DNA of 64,000 nt, taken from NCBI GenBank assembly GCA_964057225.1, contig OZ059897.1, positions 62,001-126,000 of the forward strand, in the 5' to 3' direction. This stretch comes from Auanema rhodensis. Lineage: Eukaryota > Nematoda > Chromadorea > Rhabditida > Rhabditidae. A model generated the notes under the pieces. That model was given only the letters and a program-made list of their open reading frames with translations, was not told where the DNA came from and searched no databases. A program made the translations under genes and the position numbers. Shown here piece by piece: positions 38,545 through 50,688 of the stretch. Numbering within the stretch: position 1 is the stretch's first letter; each line of letters begins with the position of its first letter.

Positions 38545-40832
38545 ACATCACGTGTACATTTAATTAGCATAAATTAAAGTTCACGTAAATTTCAAAGTCA
38601 TGGTTACCATGCACCAATATCAATAAAAATTTGTTTTTAGACTAATATGGACATGGGGAATCTAATTTTGAAAACCGCATCTCTTCATCTTTCACGTGAA
38701 GCGAGTTACATACCAAGTGCACATCACGTGTACATTTAATTAGCATAAATTAAAGTTCACGTAAATTTCAAAGTCATGGTTACCATGCACCAATATCAAT
38801 AAAAATTTGTTTTTAGACTAATATGGACATGGGGAATCTAATTTTGAAAACCGCATCTCTTTATCTTTCACGTGAAGCGAGTTACATACCAAGTGCACAT
38901 CACGTGTACATTTAATTAGCATAAATTAAAGTTCACGTAAATTTCAAAGTCATGGTTACCATGAACCAATATCAATAAAAATTTGTTTTTAGACTAATAT
39001 GGACATGGGGAATCTAATTTTGAAAACCGCATCTCTTTATTTTTCACGTGAAGCGAGTTACATACCAAGTGCACATCACGTGTACATTTAATTAGCATAA
39101 ATTAAAGTTCACGTAACTTTCAAAGTCATGGTTACCATGCACCAATATCAATAAAAATTTGTTTTTAGACTAATATGGACATGGGGAATCTAATTTTGAA
39201 AACCACATCTCTTTATCTTTCACGTGAAGCGAGTTACATACCAAGTGCACATCACGTGTACATTTAATTAGCATAAATTAAAGTTCACGTAACTTTCAAA
39301 GTCATGGTTACCATGCACCAATATCAATAAAAATTTGTTTTTAGACTAATATGGACATGGGGAATCTAATTTTGAAAACCGCATCACTTTATCTTTCACG
39401 TGAAGCGAGTTACATACCAAGTGCACATCACGTGTACATTTAATTAGCATAAATTAAAGTTCACGTAAATTTCAAAGTCATGGTTACCATGCACCAATAT
39501 CAATAAAAATTTGTGTTTAGACTAATATGGACATGGGGAATCTAATTTTGAAAACCGCATCTCTTTATCTTTCACGTGAAGCGAGTAACATACCAAGTGC
39601 ACATCACGTGTACATTTAATTAGCATAAATTAAAGTTCACGTAAATTTCAAAGTCATGGTTACCATGCACCAATATCAATAAAAATTTGTTTTTAGACTA
39701 ATATGGACATGGGGAATCTAATTTTGAAAACCGCATCTCTTTATCTTTCACGTGAAGCGAGTTACATACCAAGTGCACATCACGTGTACATTTAATTAGC
39801 ATAAATTAAAGTTCACGTAAATTTCAAAGTCATGGTTACCATGCACCAATATCAATAAAAATTTGTTTTTAGACTAATATGGTCATGGGGAATCTAATTT
39901 TGAAAACCGCATCTCTTCATCTTTCACGTGAAGCGAGTTACATACCAAGTGCACATCACGTGTACATTTAATTAGCATAAATTAAAGTTCACGTAAATTT
40001 CAAAGTCATGGTTACCATACACCAATATCAATAAAAATTTGTTTTTAGACTAATATGGACATGGGGAATCTAATTTTGAAAACCGCATCTCTTTATCTTT
40101 CACGTGAAGCGAGTAACATACCAAGTGCACATCACGTGTACATTTAATTAGCATAAATTAAAGTTCACGTAAATTTCAAAGTCATGGTTACCATGCACCA
40201 ATATCAATAAAAATTTGTTTTTAGACTAATATGGACATGTGGAATCTAATTTTGAAAACCGCATCTCTTCATCTTTCACGTGAAGCGAGTTACATACCAA
40301 GTGCACATCACGTGTACATTTAATTAGCATAAATTAAAGTTCACGTAAATTTCAAAGTCATGGTTACCATGCACCAATATCAATAAAAATTTGTTTTTAG
40401 ACTAATATGGACATGGGGAATCTAATTTTGAAAACCGCATCTCTTCATCTTTCACGTGAAGCGAGTTACATACCAAGTGCACATCACGTGTACATTTAAT
40501 TAGCATAAATTAAAGTTCACGTAAATTTCAAAGTCATGGTTACCATGCACCAATATCAATAAAAATTTGTTTTTAGACTAATATGGACATGGGGAATCTA
40601 ATTTTGAAAACAGCATCTCTTCATCTTTCACGTGAAGCGAGTTACATACCAAGTGCACATCACGTGTACATTTAATTAGCATAAATTAAAGTTCACGTAA
40701 ATTTCAAAGTCATGGTTACCATGCACCAATATCAATAAAAATTTGTTTTTAGACTAATATGGAAATGGGGAATCTAATTTTGAAAACCGCATCTCTTTAT
40801 CTTTCACGTGAAGCGAGTTACATACCAAGTGC
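38545..40832 (+). repeat. 13-monomer segment, second copy of 23057-25344
   Basis: It shares all rare tags with 23057-25344. Private differences include g133a near 39205 and a substitution of c108 near 40764. It is the last clear domain A sequence. Confidence 0.9.
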
Positions 40833-41184
40833 ACATCACGTGTACATTTAATTAGCATAAATTAAAGTTCACGTAAATTTCAAAGTCATGGTTACCATGA
40901 ACCAATATCAATAAAAATTTGTTTTTAGACTAATATGGACATGGGGAATCTAATTTTGAAAACCGCATCTCTTTATCTTTCACGTGAAGCGAGTTACATA
41001 CCAAGTGCACATCACGTGTACATTTAATTAGCATAAATTAAAGTTCACGTAACTTTCAAAGTCATGGTTACCATGCACCAATATCAATAAAAATTTGTTT
41101 TTAGACTAATATGGACATGAGGAATCTAATTTTGAAAACCGCATCTCTTTATCTTTCACGTGAAGCAAGTTACATACCAAGTGC

Positions 41185-42592
41185 ACATCACGTGTACATT
41201 TAATTAGCATAAATTAAAGTTCACGTAAATTTCAAAGTCATGGTTACCATGAACCAATATCAATAAAAATATGTTTTTAGACTAATATGGACATGGGGAA
41301 TCTAATTTTGAAAACCGCATCTCTTTATCTTTCACGTGAAGCGAGTTACATACCAAGTGCACATCACGTGTACATTTAATTAGCATAAATTAAAGTTCAC
41401 GTAAATTTCAAAGTCATAGTTACCATGAACCAATATCAATAAAAATTTGTTTTTAGACTAATATGGACATGGGGAATCTAATTTTGAAAACCGCATCTCT
41501 TTATCTTTCACGTGAAGCGAGTTACATACCAAGTGCACATCACGTGTACATTTAATTAGCATAAATTAAAGTTCACGTAAATTTCAAAGTCATGGTTACC
41601 ATGCACCAATATCAATAAAAATTTGTTTTTAGACTAATATGGACATGGGAAATCTAATTTTGAAAACCGCATCTCTTTATCTTTCACGTGAAGCGAGTTA
41701 CATACCAAGTGCACATCACGTATACATTTAATTAGCATAAATTAAAGTTCACGTAAATTTCAAAGTCATGGTTACCATGAACCAATATCAATGAAAATTT
41801 GTTTTTAGACTAATATGGACATGGGGAATCTAATTTTGAAAACCGCATCTCTTTATCTTTCACGTGAAGCGAGTTACATACCAAGTGCACATCACGTGTA
41901 CATTTAATTAGCATAAATTAAAGTTCACGTAAATTTCAAAGTCATAGTTACCATGAACCAATATCAATAAAAATTTGTTTTTAGACTAATATGGACATGG
42001 GGAATCTAATTTTGAAAACCGCATCTCTTTATCTTTCACGTGAAGCGAGTTACATACCAAGTGCACATCACGTGTACATTTAATTAGCATAAATTAAAGT
42101 TCACGTAAATTTCAAAGTCATGGTTACCATGCACCAATATCAATAAAAATTTGTTTTTAGACTAATATGGACATGGGGAATCTAATTTTGAAAACCGCAT
42201 CTCTTTATCTTTCACGTGAAGCAAGTTACATACCAAGTGCACATCACGTGTACATTTAATTAGCATAAATTAAAATTCACGTAAATTTCAAAGTCATGGT
42301 TACCATGCACCAATATCAATAAAAATTTGTTTTTAGACTAATATCGACATGGGGAATCTAATTTTGAAAACCACATCTCTTTATCTTTCACGTGAAGCGA
42401 GTTACATACCAAGTGCACATCACGTGTACATTTAATTAGCATAAATTAAAGTTCACGTAAATTTCAAAGTCATGGTTACCATGCACCAATATCAATAAAA
42501 ATTTGTTTTTAGACTAATATGGACATGGGGAATCTAATTTTGAAAACCGCATCTCTTTATCGTTCACGTGAAGCGAGTTACATACTAAGTGC
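41185..42592 (+). repeat. 8-monomer transition segment derived from the 32033 type
   Basis: It reproduces 32033-33616 with one monomer fewer. The consensus-like unit and the g159a unit (32913 and 33089 there) are represented by a single g159a monomer at 42065 here, after which g35a and t146g follow in the same order. The segment bridges domain A to domain B and has extra private changes near 42345 and 42586. Confidence 0.8.
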
Positions 42593-43472
42593 ACATCACG
42601 TGTACATTTAATTAGCATAAATTAAAGTTCACGTAAATTTCAAAGTCATGGTTACCATGCACCAATATCAATAAAAATTTGTTTTTAGACTAATATGGAC
42701 ATGGGGAATCTAATTTTGGAAACCGCATCTCTTTATCTTTAACGTGAAGCGAGTTACATACCAAGTGCACATCACGTGTACATTTAATTAGCATAAATTA
42801 AAGTTCACGTAAATTTCAAAGTCATGGTTACCATGAACCAATATCAATAAAAATTTGTTTTTAGACTAATATGGACATGGGGAATCTAATTTTGAAAACC
42901 GCATCTCTTTATCTTTAACGTGAAGCGAGTTACATACCAAGTGCACATCACGTGTACATTTAATTAGCATAAATTAAAGTTCACGTAAATTTCGAAGTCA
43001 TGGTTACCATGCACCAATATCAATAAAAATTTGTTTTTAGACTAATATGGACATGGGGAATCTAATTTTGAAAACCGCATCTCTTTATCTTTCACGTGAA
43101 GCGAGTTACATACCAAGTGCACATCACGTGTACATTTAATTAGCATAAATTAAAGTTCACGTAAATTTCAAAGTCATGGTTACCATGCACCAATATCAAT
43201 AAAAATTTGTTTTTAGACTAATATGGACATGGGGAATCTAATTTTGAAAACCGCATCTCTTTATCTTTCACGTGAAGCGAGTTACATACCAAGTGCACAT
43301 CACGTGTACATTTAATTAGCATAAATTAAAGTTCACGTAAATTTCAAAGTCATGGTTACCATGAACCAATATCAATAAAAATTTGTTTTTAGACTAATAT
43401 GGACATGGGGAATCTAATTTTGAAAACCGCATCTCTTTATCTTTCACGTGAAGCGAGTTACATACCAAGTGC
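42593..43472 (+). repeat. Five monomers with mutated palindrome, start of domain B
   Basis: Two adjacent monomers share c149a (42741 and 42917), which changes TTCACGTGAA and removes one CACGTG each. Other private substitutions occur near 42719 and 42994. The remaining units are consensus-like or c68a. Confidence 0.75.
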
Positions 43473-46288
43473 ACATCACGTGTACATTTAATTAGCATAA
43501 ATTAAAGTTCACGTAAATTTCAAAGTCATGGTTACCATGAAGCAATATCAATAAAAATTTGTTTTTAGACTAATATGGACATGGGGAATCTAATTTTGAA
43601 AACCGCATCTCTTTATCTTTCACGTGAAGCAAGTTACATACCAAGTGCACATCACGTGTACATTTAATTAGCATAAATTAAAGTTCACGTAAATTTCAAA
43701 GTCATGGTTACCATGAACCAATATCAATAAAAATTTGTTTTTAGACTAATATGGACATGGGGAATCTAATTTTGAAAACCGCATCTCTTTATCTTTCACG
43801 TGAAGCGAGTTACATACCAAGTGCACATCACGTGTACATTTAATTAGCATAAATTAAAGTTCACGTAAATTTCAAAGTCATGGTTACCATGAAGCAATAT
43901 CAATAAAAATTTGTTTTTAGACTAATATGGACATGGGGAATCTAATTTTGAAAACCGCATCTCTTTATCTTTCACGTGAAGCGAGTTACATACCAAGTGC
44001 ACATCACGTGTACATTTAATTAGCATAAATTAAAGTTCACGTAATTTTCAAAGTCATGGTTACCATGAACCAATATCAATAAAAATTTGTTTTTAGACTA
44101 ATATGGACATGGGGAATCTAATTTTGAAAACCGCATCTCTTTATCTTTCACGTGAAGCGAGTTACATACCAAGTGCACATCACGTGTACATTTAATTAGC
44201 ATAAATTAAAGTTCACGTAAATTTCAAAGTCATGGTTACCATGCACCAATATCAATAAAAATTTGTTTTTAGACTAATATGGACATGGGGAATCTAATTT
44301 TGAAAACCGCATCTCTTTATCTTTCACGTGAAGCGAGTTACATACCAAGGGCACATCACGTGTACATTTAATTAGCATAAATTAAAGTTCACGTAAATTT
44401 CAAAGTCATGGTTACCATGCACCAATATCAATAAAAATTTGTTTTTAGACTAATATGGACATGGGGAATCTAATTTTGAAAACCGCATCTCTTTATCTTT
44501 CACGTGAAGCGAGTTACATACCAAGTGCACATCACGTGTACATTTAATTAGCATAAATTAAAGTTCACGTAAATTTCAAAGTCATGGTTACCATGAACCA
44601 ATATCAATAAAAATTTGTTTTTAGACTAATATGGACATGGGGAATCTAATTTTGAAAACCGCATCTCTTTATCGTTCACGTGAAGCGAGTTACATACCAA
44701 GTGCACATCACGTGTACATTTAATTAGCATAAATTAAAGTTCACGTAAATTTCAAAGTCATGGTTACGATGCACCAATATCAATAAAAATTTGTTTTTAG
44801 ACTAATATGGACATGGGGAATCTAATTTTGAAAACCGCATCTCTTTATCTTTCACGTGAAGCGAGTTACATACCAAGTGCACATCACGTGTACATTTAAT
44901 TAGCATAAATTAAAGTTCACGTAAATTTCAAAGTCATGGTTACCATGAAGCAATATCAATAAAAATTTGTTTTTAGACTAATATGGACATGGGGAATCTA
45001 ATTTTGAGAACCGCATCTCTTTATCTTTCACGTGAAGCAAGTTACATACCAAGTGCACATCACGTGTACATTTAATTAGCATAAATTAAAGTTCACGTAA
45101 ATTTCAAAGTCATGGTTACCATGAACCAATATCAATAAAAATTTGTTTTTAGACTAATATGGACATGGGGAATCTAATTTTGAAAACCGCATCTCTTTAT
45201 CTTTCACGTGAAGCGAGTTACATACCAAGTGCACATCACGTGTACATTTAATTAGCATAAATTAAAGTTCACGTAAATTTCAAAGTCATGGTTACCATGA
45301 AGCAATATCAATAAAAATTTGTTTTTAGACTAATATGGACATGGGGAATCTAATTTTGAAAACCGCATCTCTTTATCTTTCACGTGAAGCGAGTTACATA
45401 CCAAGTGCACATCACGTGTACATTTAATTAGCATAAATTAAAGTTCACGTAATTTTCAAAGTCATGGTTACCATGAACCAATATCAATAAAAATTTGTTT
45501 TTAGACTAATATGGACATGGGGAATCTAATTTTGAAAACCGCATCTCTTTATCTTTCACGTGAAGCGAGTTACATACCAAGTGCACATCACGTGTACATT
45601 TAATTAGCATAAATTAAAGTTCACGTAAATTTCAAAGTCATGGTTACCATGCACCAATATCAATAAAAATTTGTTTTTAGACTAATATGGACATGGGGAA
45701 TCTAATTTTGAAAACCGCATCTCTTTATCTTTCACGTGAAGCGAGTTACATACCAAGGGCACATCACGTGTACATTTAATTAGCATAAATTAAAGTTCAC
45801 GTAAATTTCAAAGTCATGGTTACCATGCACCAATATCAATAAAAATTTGTTTTTAGACTAATATGGACATGGGGAATCTAATTTTGAAAACCGCATCTCT
45901 TTATCTTTCACGTGAAGCGAGTTACATACCAAGTGCACATCACGTGTACATTTAATTAGCATAAATTAAAGTTCACGTAAATTTCAAAGTCATGGTTACC
46001 ATGAACCAATATCAATAAAAATTTGTTTTTAGACTAATATGGACATGGGGAATCTAATTTTGAAAACCGCATCTCTTTATCGTTCACGTGAAGCGAGTTA
46101 CATACCAAGTGCACATCACGTGTACATTTAATTAGCATAAATTAAAGTTCACGTAAATTTCAAAGTCATGGTTACGATGCACCAATATCAATAAAAATTT
46201 GTTTTTAGACTAATATGGACATGGGGAATCTAATTTTGAAAACCGCATCTCTTTATCTTTCACGTGAAGCGAGTTACATACCAAGTAC
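43473..46288 (+). repeat. 8-monomer HOR, two tandem copies (1,408 bp each)
   Basis: 43473-44880 and 44881-46288 share the order c68a+c70g+g159a, c68a, c68a+c70g, a45t+c68a, t174g, consensus-like, c68a+t146g, c64g. The copies are nearly identical; the second has a private change near 45008 and g175a at its end. This is the cleanest complete tandem HOR pair in domain B. Confidence 0.9.
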
Positions 46289-47520
46289 ACATCACGTGTA
46301 CATTTAATTAGCATAAATTGAAGTTCACGTAAATTTCAAAGTCATGGTTACCATGCACCAATATCAATAAAAATTTGTTTTTAGACTAATATGGACATGG
46401 GGAATCTAATTTTGAAAACCGCATCTCTTTATCTTTCACGTGAAGCGAGTTACATTCCAAGTGCACATCACGTGTACATTTAATTAGCATAAATTAAAGT
46501 TCACGTAATTTTCAAAGTCATGGTTACCATGAACCAATATCAATAAAAATTTGTTTTTAGACTAATATGGACATGGGGAATCTAATTTTGAAAACCGCAT
46601 CTCTTTATCTTTCACGTGAAGCGAGTTACATACCAAGTGCACATCACGTGTACATTTAATTAGCATAAATTAAAGTTCACGTAAATTTCAAAGTCATGGT
46701 TACCATGCACCAATATCAATAAAAATTTGTTTTTAGACTAATATGGACATGGGGAATCTAATTTTGAAAACCGCATCTCTTTATCTTTCACGTGGAGCGA
46801 GTAACATACCAAGTGCACATCACGTGTACATTTAATTAGCATAAATTAAAGTTCACGTAAATTTCAAAGTCATAGTTACCATGAACCAATATCAATAAAA
46901 ATTTGTTTTTAGACTAATATGGACATGGGGAATCTAATTTTGAAAACCGCATCTCTTTATCTTTCACGTGAAGCGAGTTACATACCAAGGGCACATCACG
47001 TGTACATTTAATTAGCATAAATTAAAGTTCACGTAAATTTCAAAGTCATGGTTACCATGCACCAATATCAATAAAAATTTGTTTTTAGACTAATATGGAC
47101 ATGGGGAATCTAATTTTGAAAACCGCATCTCTTTATCTTTCACGTGAAGCGAGTTACATACCAAGTGCACATCACGTGTACATTTAATTAGCATAAATTA
47201 AAGTTCACGTAATTTTCAAAGTCATGGTTACCATGAACCAATATCAATAAAAATTTGTTTTTAGACTAATATGGACATGGGGAATCTAATTTTGAAAACC
47301 GCATCTCTTTATCGTTCACGTGAAGCGAGTTACATACCAAGTGCACATCACGTGTACATTTAATTAGCATAAATTAAAGTTCACGTAAATTTCAAAGTCA
47401 TGGTTACCATGCACCAATATCAATAAAAATTTGTTTTTAGACTAATATGGACATGGGGAATCTAATTTTGAAAACCGCATCTCTTTATCTTTCACGTGAA
47501 GCGAGTTACATACCAAGTGC
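46113..47520 (+). repeat. 8-monomer segment matching 49281-50688
   Basis: At an offset of 3,168 bases (18 monomers) both show c64g+g175a, a substitution in the AATTAAA arm (AATTGAA), a45t+c68a, t163a, g58a+c68a+t174g, consensus-like, c68a+t146g, consensus-like. Differences are a45t in the seventh monomer here only, private bases near 46455 and 46795 in this copy, and one near 50287 in the other. Confidence 0.8.
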
Positions 47521-49280
47521 ACATCACGTGTACATTTAATTAGCATAAATTAAAGTTCACGTAAATTTCAAAGTCATGGTTACCATGAACCAATATCAAT
47601 AAAAATTTGTTTTTAGACTAATATGGACATGGGGAATCTAATTTTGAAAACCGCATCTCTTTATCTTTCACGTGAAGCGAGTTACATACCAAGTGCACAT
47701 CACGTGTACATTTAATTAGCATAAATTAAAGTTCACGTAAATTTCAAAGTCATGGTTACCATGAAGCAATATCAATAAAAATTTGTTTTTAGACTAATAT
47801 GGACATGGGGAATCTAATTTTGAAAACCGCATCTCTTTATCTTTCACGTGAAGCAAGTTACATACCAAGTGCACATCACGTGTACATTTAATTAGCATAA
47901 ATTAAAGTTCACGTAAATTTCAAAGTCATGGTTACCATGAACCAATATCAATAAAAATTTGTTTTTAGACTAATATGGACATGGGGAATCTAATTTTGAA
48001 AACCGCATCTCTTTATCTTTCACGTGAAGCGAGTTACATACCAAGTGCACATCACGTGTACATTTAATTAGCATAAATTAAAGTTCACGTAAATTTCAAA
48101 GTCATAGTTACCATGAACCAATATCAATAAAAATTTGTTTTTAGACTAATATGGACATGGGGAATCTAATTTTGAAAACCGCATCTCTTTATCTTTCACG
48201 TGAAGCGAGTTACATACCAAGGGCACATCACGTGTACATTTAATTAGCATAAATTAAAGTTCACGTAAATTTCAAAGTCATGGTTACCATGCACCAATAT
48301 CAATAAAAATTTGTTTTTAGACTAATATGGACATGGGGAATCTAATTTTGAAAACCGCATCTCTTTATCTTTCACGTGAAGCGAGTTACATACCAAGTGC
48401 ACATCACGTGTACATTTAATTAGCATAAATTAAAGTTCACGTAATTTTCAAAGTCATGGTTACCATGAACCAATATCAATAAAAATTTGTTTTTAGACTA
48501 ATATGGACATGGGGAATCTAATTTTGAAAACCGCATCTCTTTATCTTTCACGTGAAGCGAGTTACATACCAAGTGCACATCACGTGTACATTTAATTAGC
48601 ATAAATTAAAGTTCACGTAAATTTCAAAGTCATGGTTACCATGCACCAATATCAATAAAAATTTGTTTTTAGACTAATATGGACATGGGGAATCTAATTT
48701 TGAAAACCGCATCTCTTTATCTTTCACGTGAAGCGAGTTACATACCAAGGGCACATCACGTGTACATTTAATTAGCATAAATTAAAGTTCACGTAAATTT
48801 CAAAGTCATGGTTACCATGCACCAATATCAATAAAAATTTGTTTTTAGACTAATATGGACATGGGGAATCTAATTTTGAAAACCGCATCTCTTTATCTTT
48901 CACGTGAAGCGAGTTACATACCAAGTGCACATCACGTGTACATTTAATTAGCATAAATTAAAGTTCACGTAAATTTCAAAGTCATGGTTACCATGAACCA
49001 ATATCAATAAAAATTTGTTTTTAGACTAATATGGACATGGGGAATCTAATTTTGAAAACCGCATCTCTTTATCTTTCACGTGAAGCGAGTTACATACCAA
49101 GTGCACATCACGTGTACATTTAATTAGCATAAATTAAAGTTCACGTAAATTTCAAAGTCATGGTTACCATGAACCAATATCAATAAAAATTTGTTTTTAG
49201 ACTAATATGGACATGGGGAATCTAATTTTGAAAACCGCATCTCTTTATCGTTCACGTGAAGCGAGTTACATACCAAGTGC
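47521..49280 (+). repeat. Ten monomers including a partial third 8-mer HOR
   Basis: 48401-49456 repeats the a45t, t174g, consensus-like, t146g, c64g+g175a series of 45409-46288 with one additional c68a monomer. 47521-48400 carries c68a, c70g+g159a, c68a, g58a+t174g and a consensus-like unit. All units remain 176 bases. Confidence 0.75.
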
Positions 49281-50688
49281 ACATCACGTGTACATTTAAT
49301 TAGCATAAATTAAAGTTCACGTAAATTTCAAAGTCATGGTTACGATGCACCAATATCAATAAAAATTTGTTTTTAGACTAATATGGACATGGGGAATCTA
49401 ATTTTGAAAACCGCATCTCTTTATCTTTCACGTGAAGCGAGTTACATACCAAGTACACATCACGTGTACATTTAATTAGCATAAATTGAAGTTCACGTAA
49501 ATTTCAAAGTCATGGTTACCATGCACCAATATCAATAAAAATTTGTTTTTAGACTAATATGGACATGGGGAATCTAATTTTGAAAACCGCATCTCTTTAT
49601 CTTTCACGTGAAGCGAGTTACATACCAAGTGCACATCACGTGTACATTTAATTAGCATAAATTAAAGTTCACGTAATTTTCAAAGTCATGGTTACCATGA
49701 ACCAATATCAATAAAAATTTGTTTTTAGACTAATATGGACATGGGGAATCTAATTTTGAAAACCGCATCTCTTTATCTTTCACGTGAAGCGAGTTACATA
49801 CCAAGTGCACATCACGTGTACATTTAATTAGCATAAATTAAAGTTCACGTAAATTTCAAAGTCATGGTTACCATGCACCAATATCAATAAAAATTTGTTT
49901 TTAGACTAATATGGACATGGGGAATCTAATTTTGAAAACCGCATCTCTTTATCTTTCACGTGAAGCGAGTAACATACCAAGTGCACATCACGTGTACATT
50001 TAATTAGCATAAATTAAAGTTCACGTAAATTTCAAAGTCATAGTTACCATGAACCAATATCAATAAAAATTTGTTTTTAGACTAATATGGACATGGGGAA
50101 TCTAATTTTGAAAACCGCATCTCTTTATCTTTCACGTGAAGCGAGTTACATACCAAGGGCACATCACGTGTACATTTAATTAGCATAAATTAAAGTTCAC
50201 GTAAATTTCAAAGTCATGGTTACCATGCACCAATATCAATAAAAATTTGTTTTTAGACTAATATGGACATGGGGAATCTAATTTTGCAAACCGCATCTCT
50301 TTATCTTTCACGTGAAGCGAGTTACATACCAAGTGCACATCACGTGTACATTTAATTAGCATAAATTAAAGTTCACGTAAATTTCAAAGTCATGGTTACC
50401 ATGAACCAATATCAATAAAAATTTGTTTTTAGACTAATATGGACATGGGGAATCTAATTTTGAAAACCGCATCTCTTTATCGTTCACGTGAAGCGAGTTA
50501 CATACCAAGTGCACATCACGTGTACATTTAATTAGCATAAATTAAAGTTCACGTAAATTTCAAAGTCATGGTTACCATGCACCAATATCAATAAAAATTT
50601 GTTTTTAGACTAATATGGACATGGGGAATCTAATTTTGAAAACCGCATCTCTTTATCTTTCACGTGAAGCGAGTTACATACCAAGTGC
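49281..50688 (+). repeat. 8-monomer segment, second copy of 46113-47520
   Basis: It shares the unusual AATTGAA arm change and c64g+g175a with its partner, which makes common descent clear. Confidence 0.8.

Larger units (their letters stand above)
1..41184 (+). repeat. Array domain A (t142c / g112t / a45c variant set)
   Basis: This domain is defined by variants that are common here and absent or almost absent to the right: t142c (CTTCAT in place of CTTTAT), g112t, c145t, a45c and most t138a. t142c occurs dozens of times before about 40.6 kb and only once after it (52.76 kb). The domain contains the 5-, 4-, 13- and 14-monomer HORs on the left and the large 81/88-monomer duplication in the centre. 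The right boundary is approximate because 41185-42592 is a copy of a domain A segment that lacks the diagnostic variants. Confidence 0.75.

Noticed and set aside
26753-41712. Common descent of the two g114a monomers (26866 and 41650)
   Set aside because: Their neighbours differ completely, so recurrent mutation is as likely.
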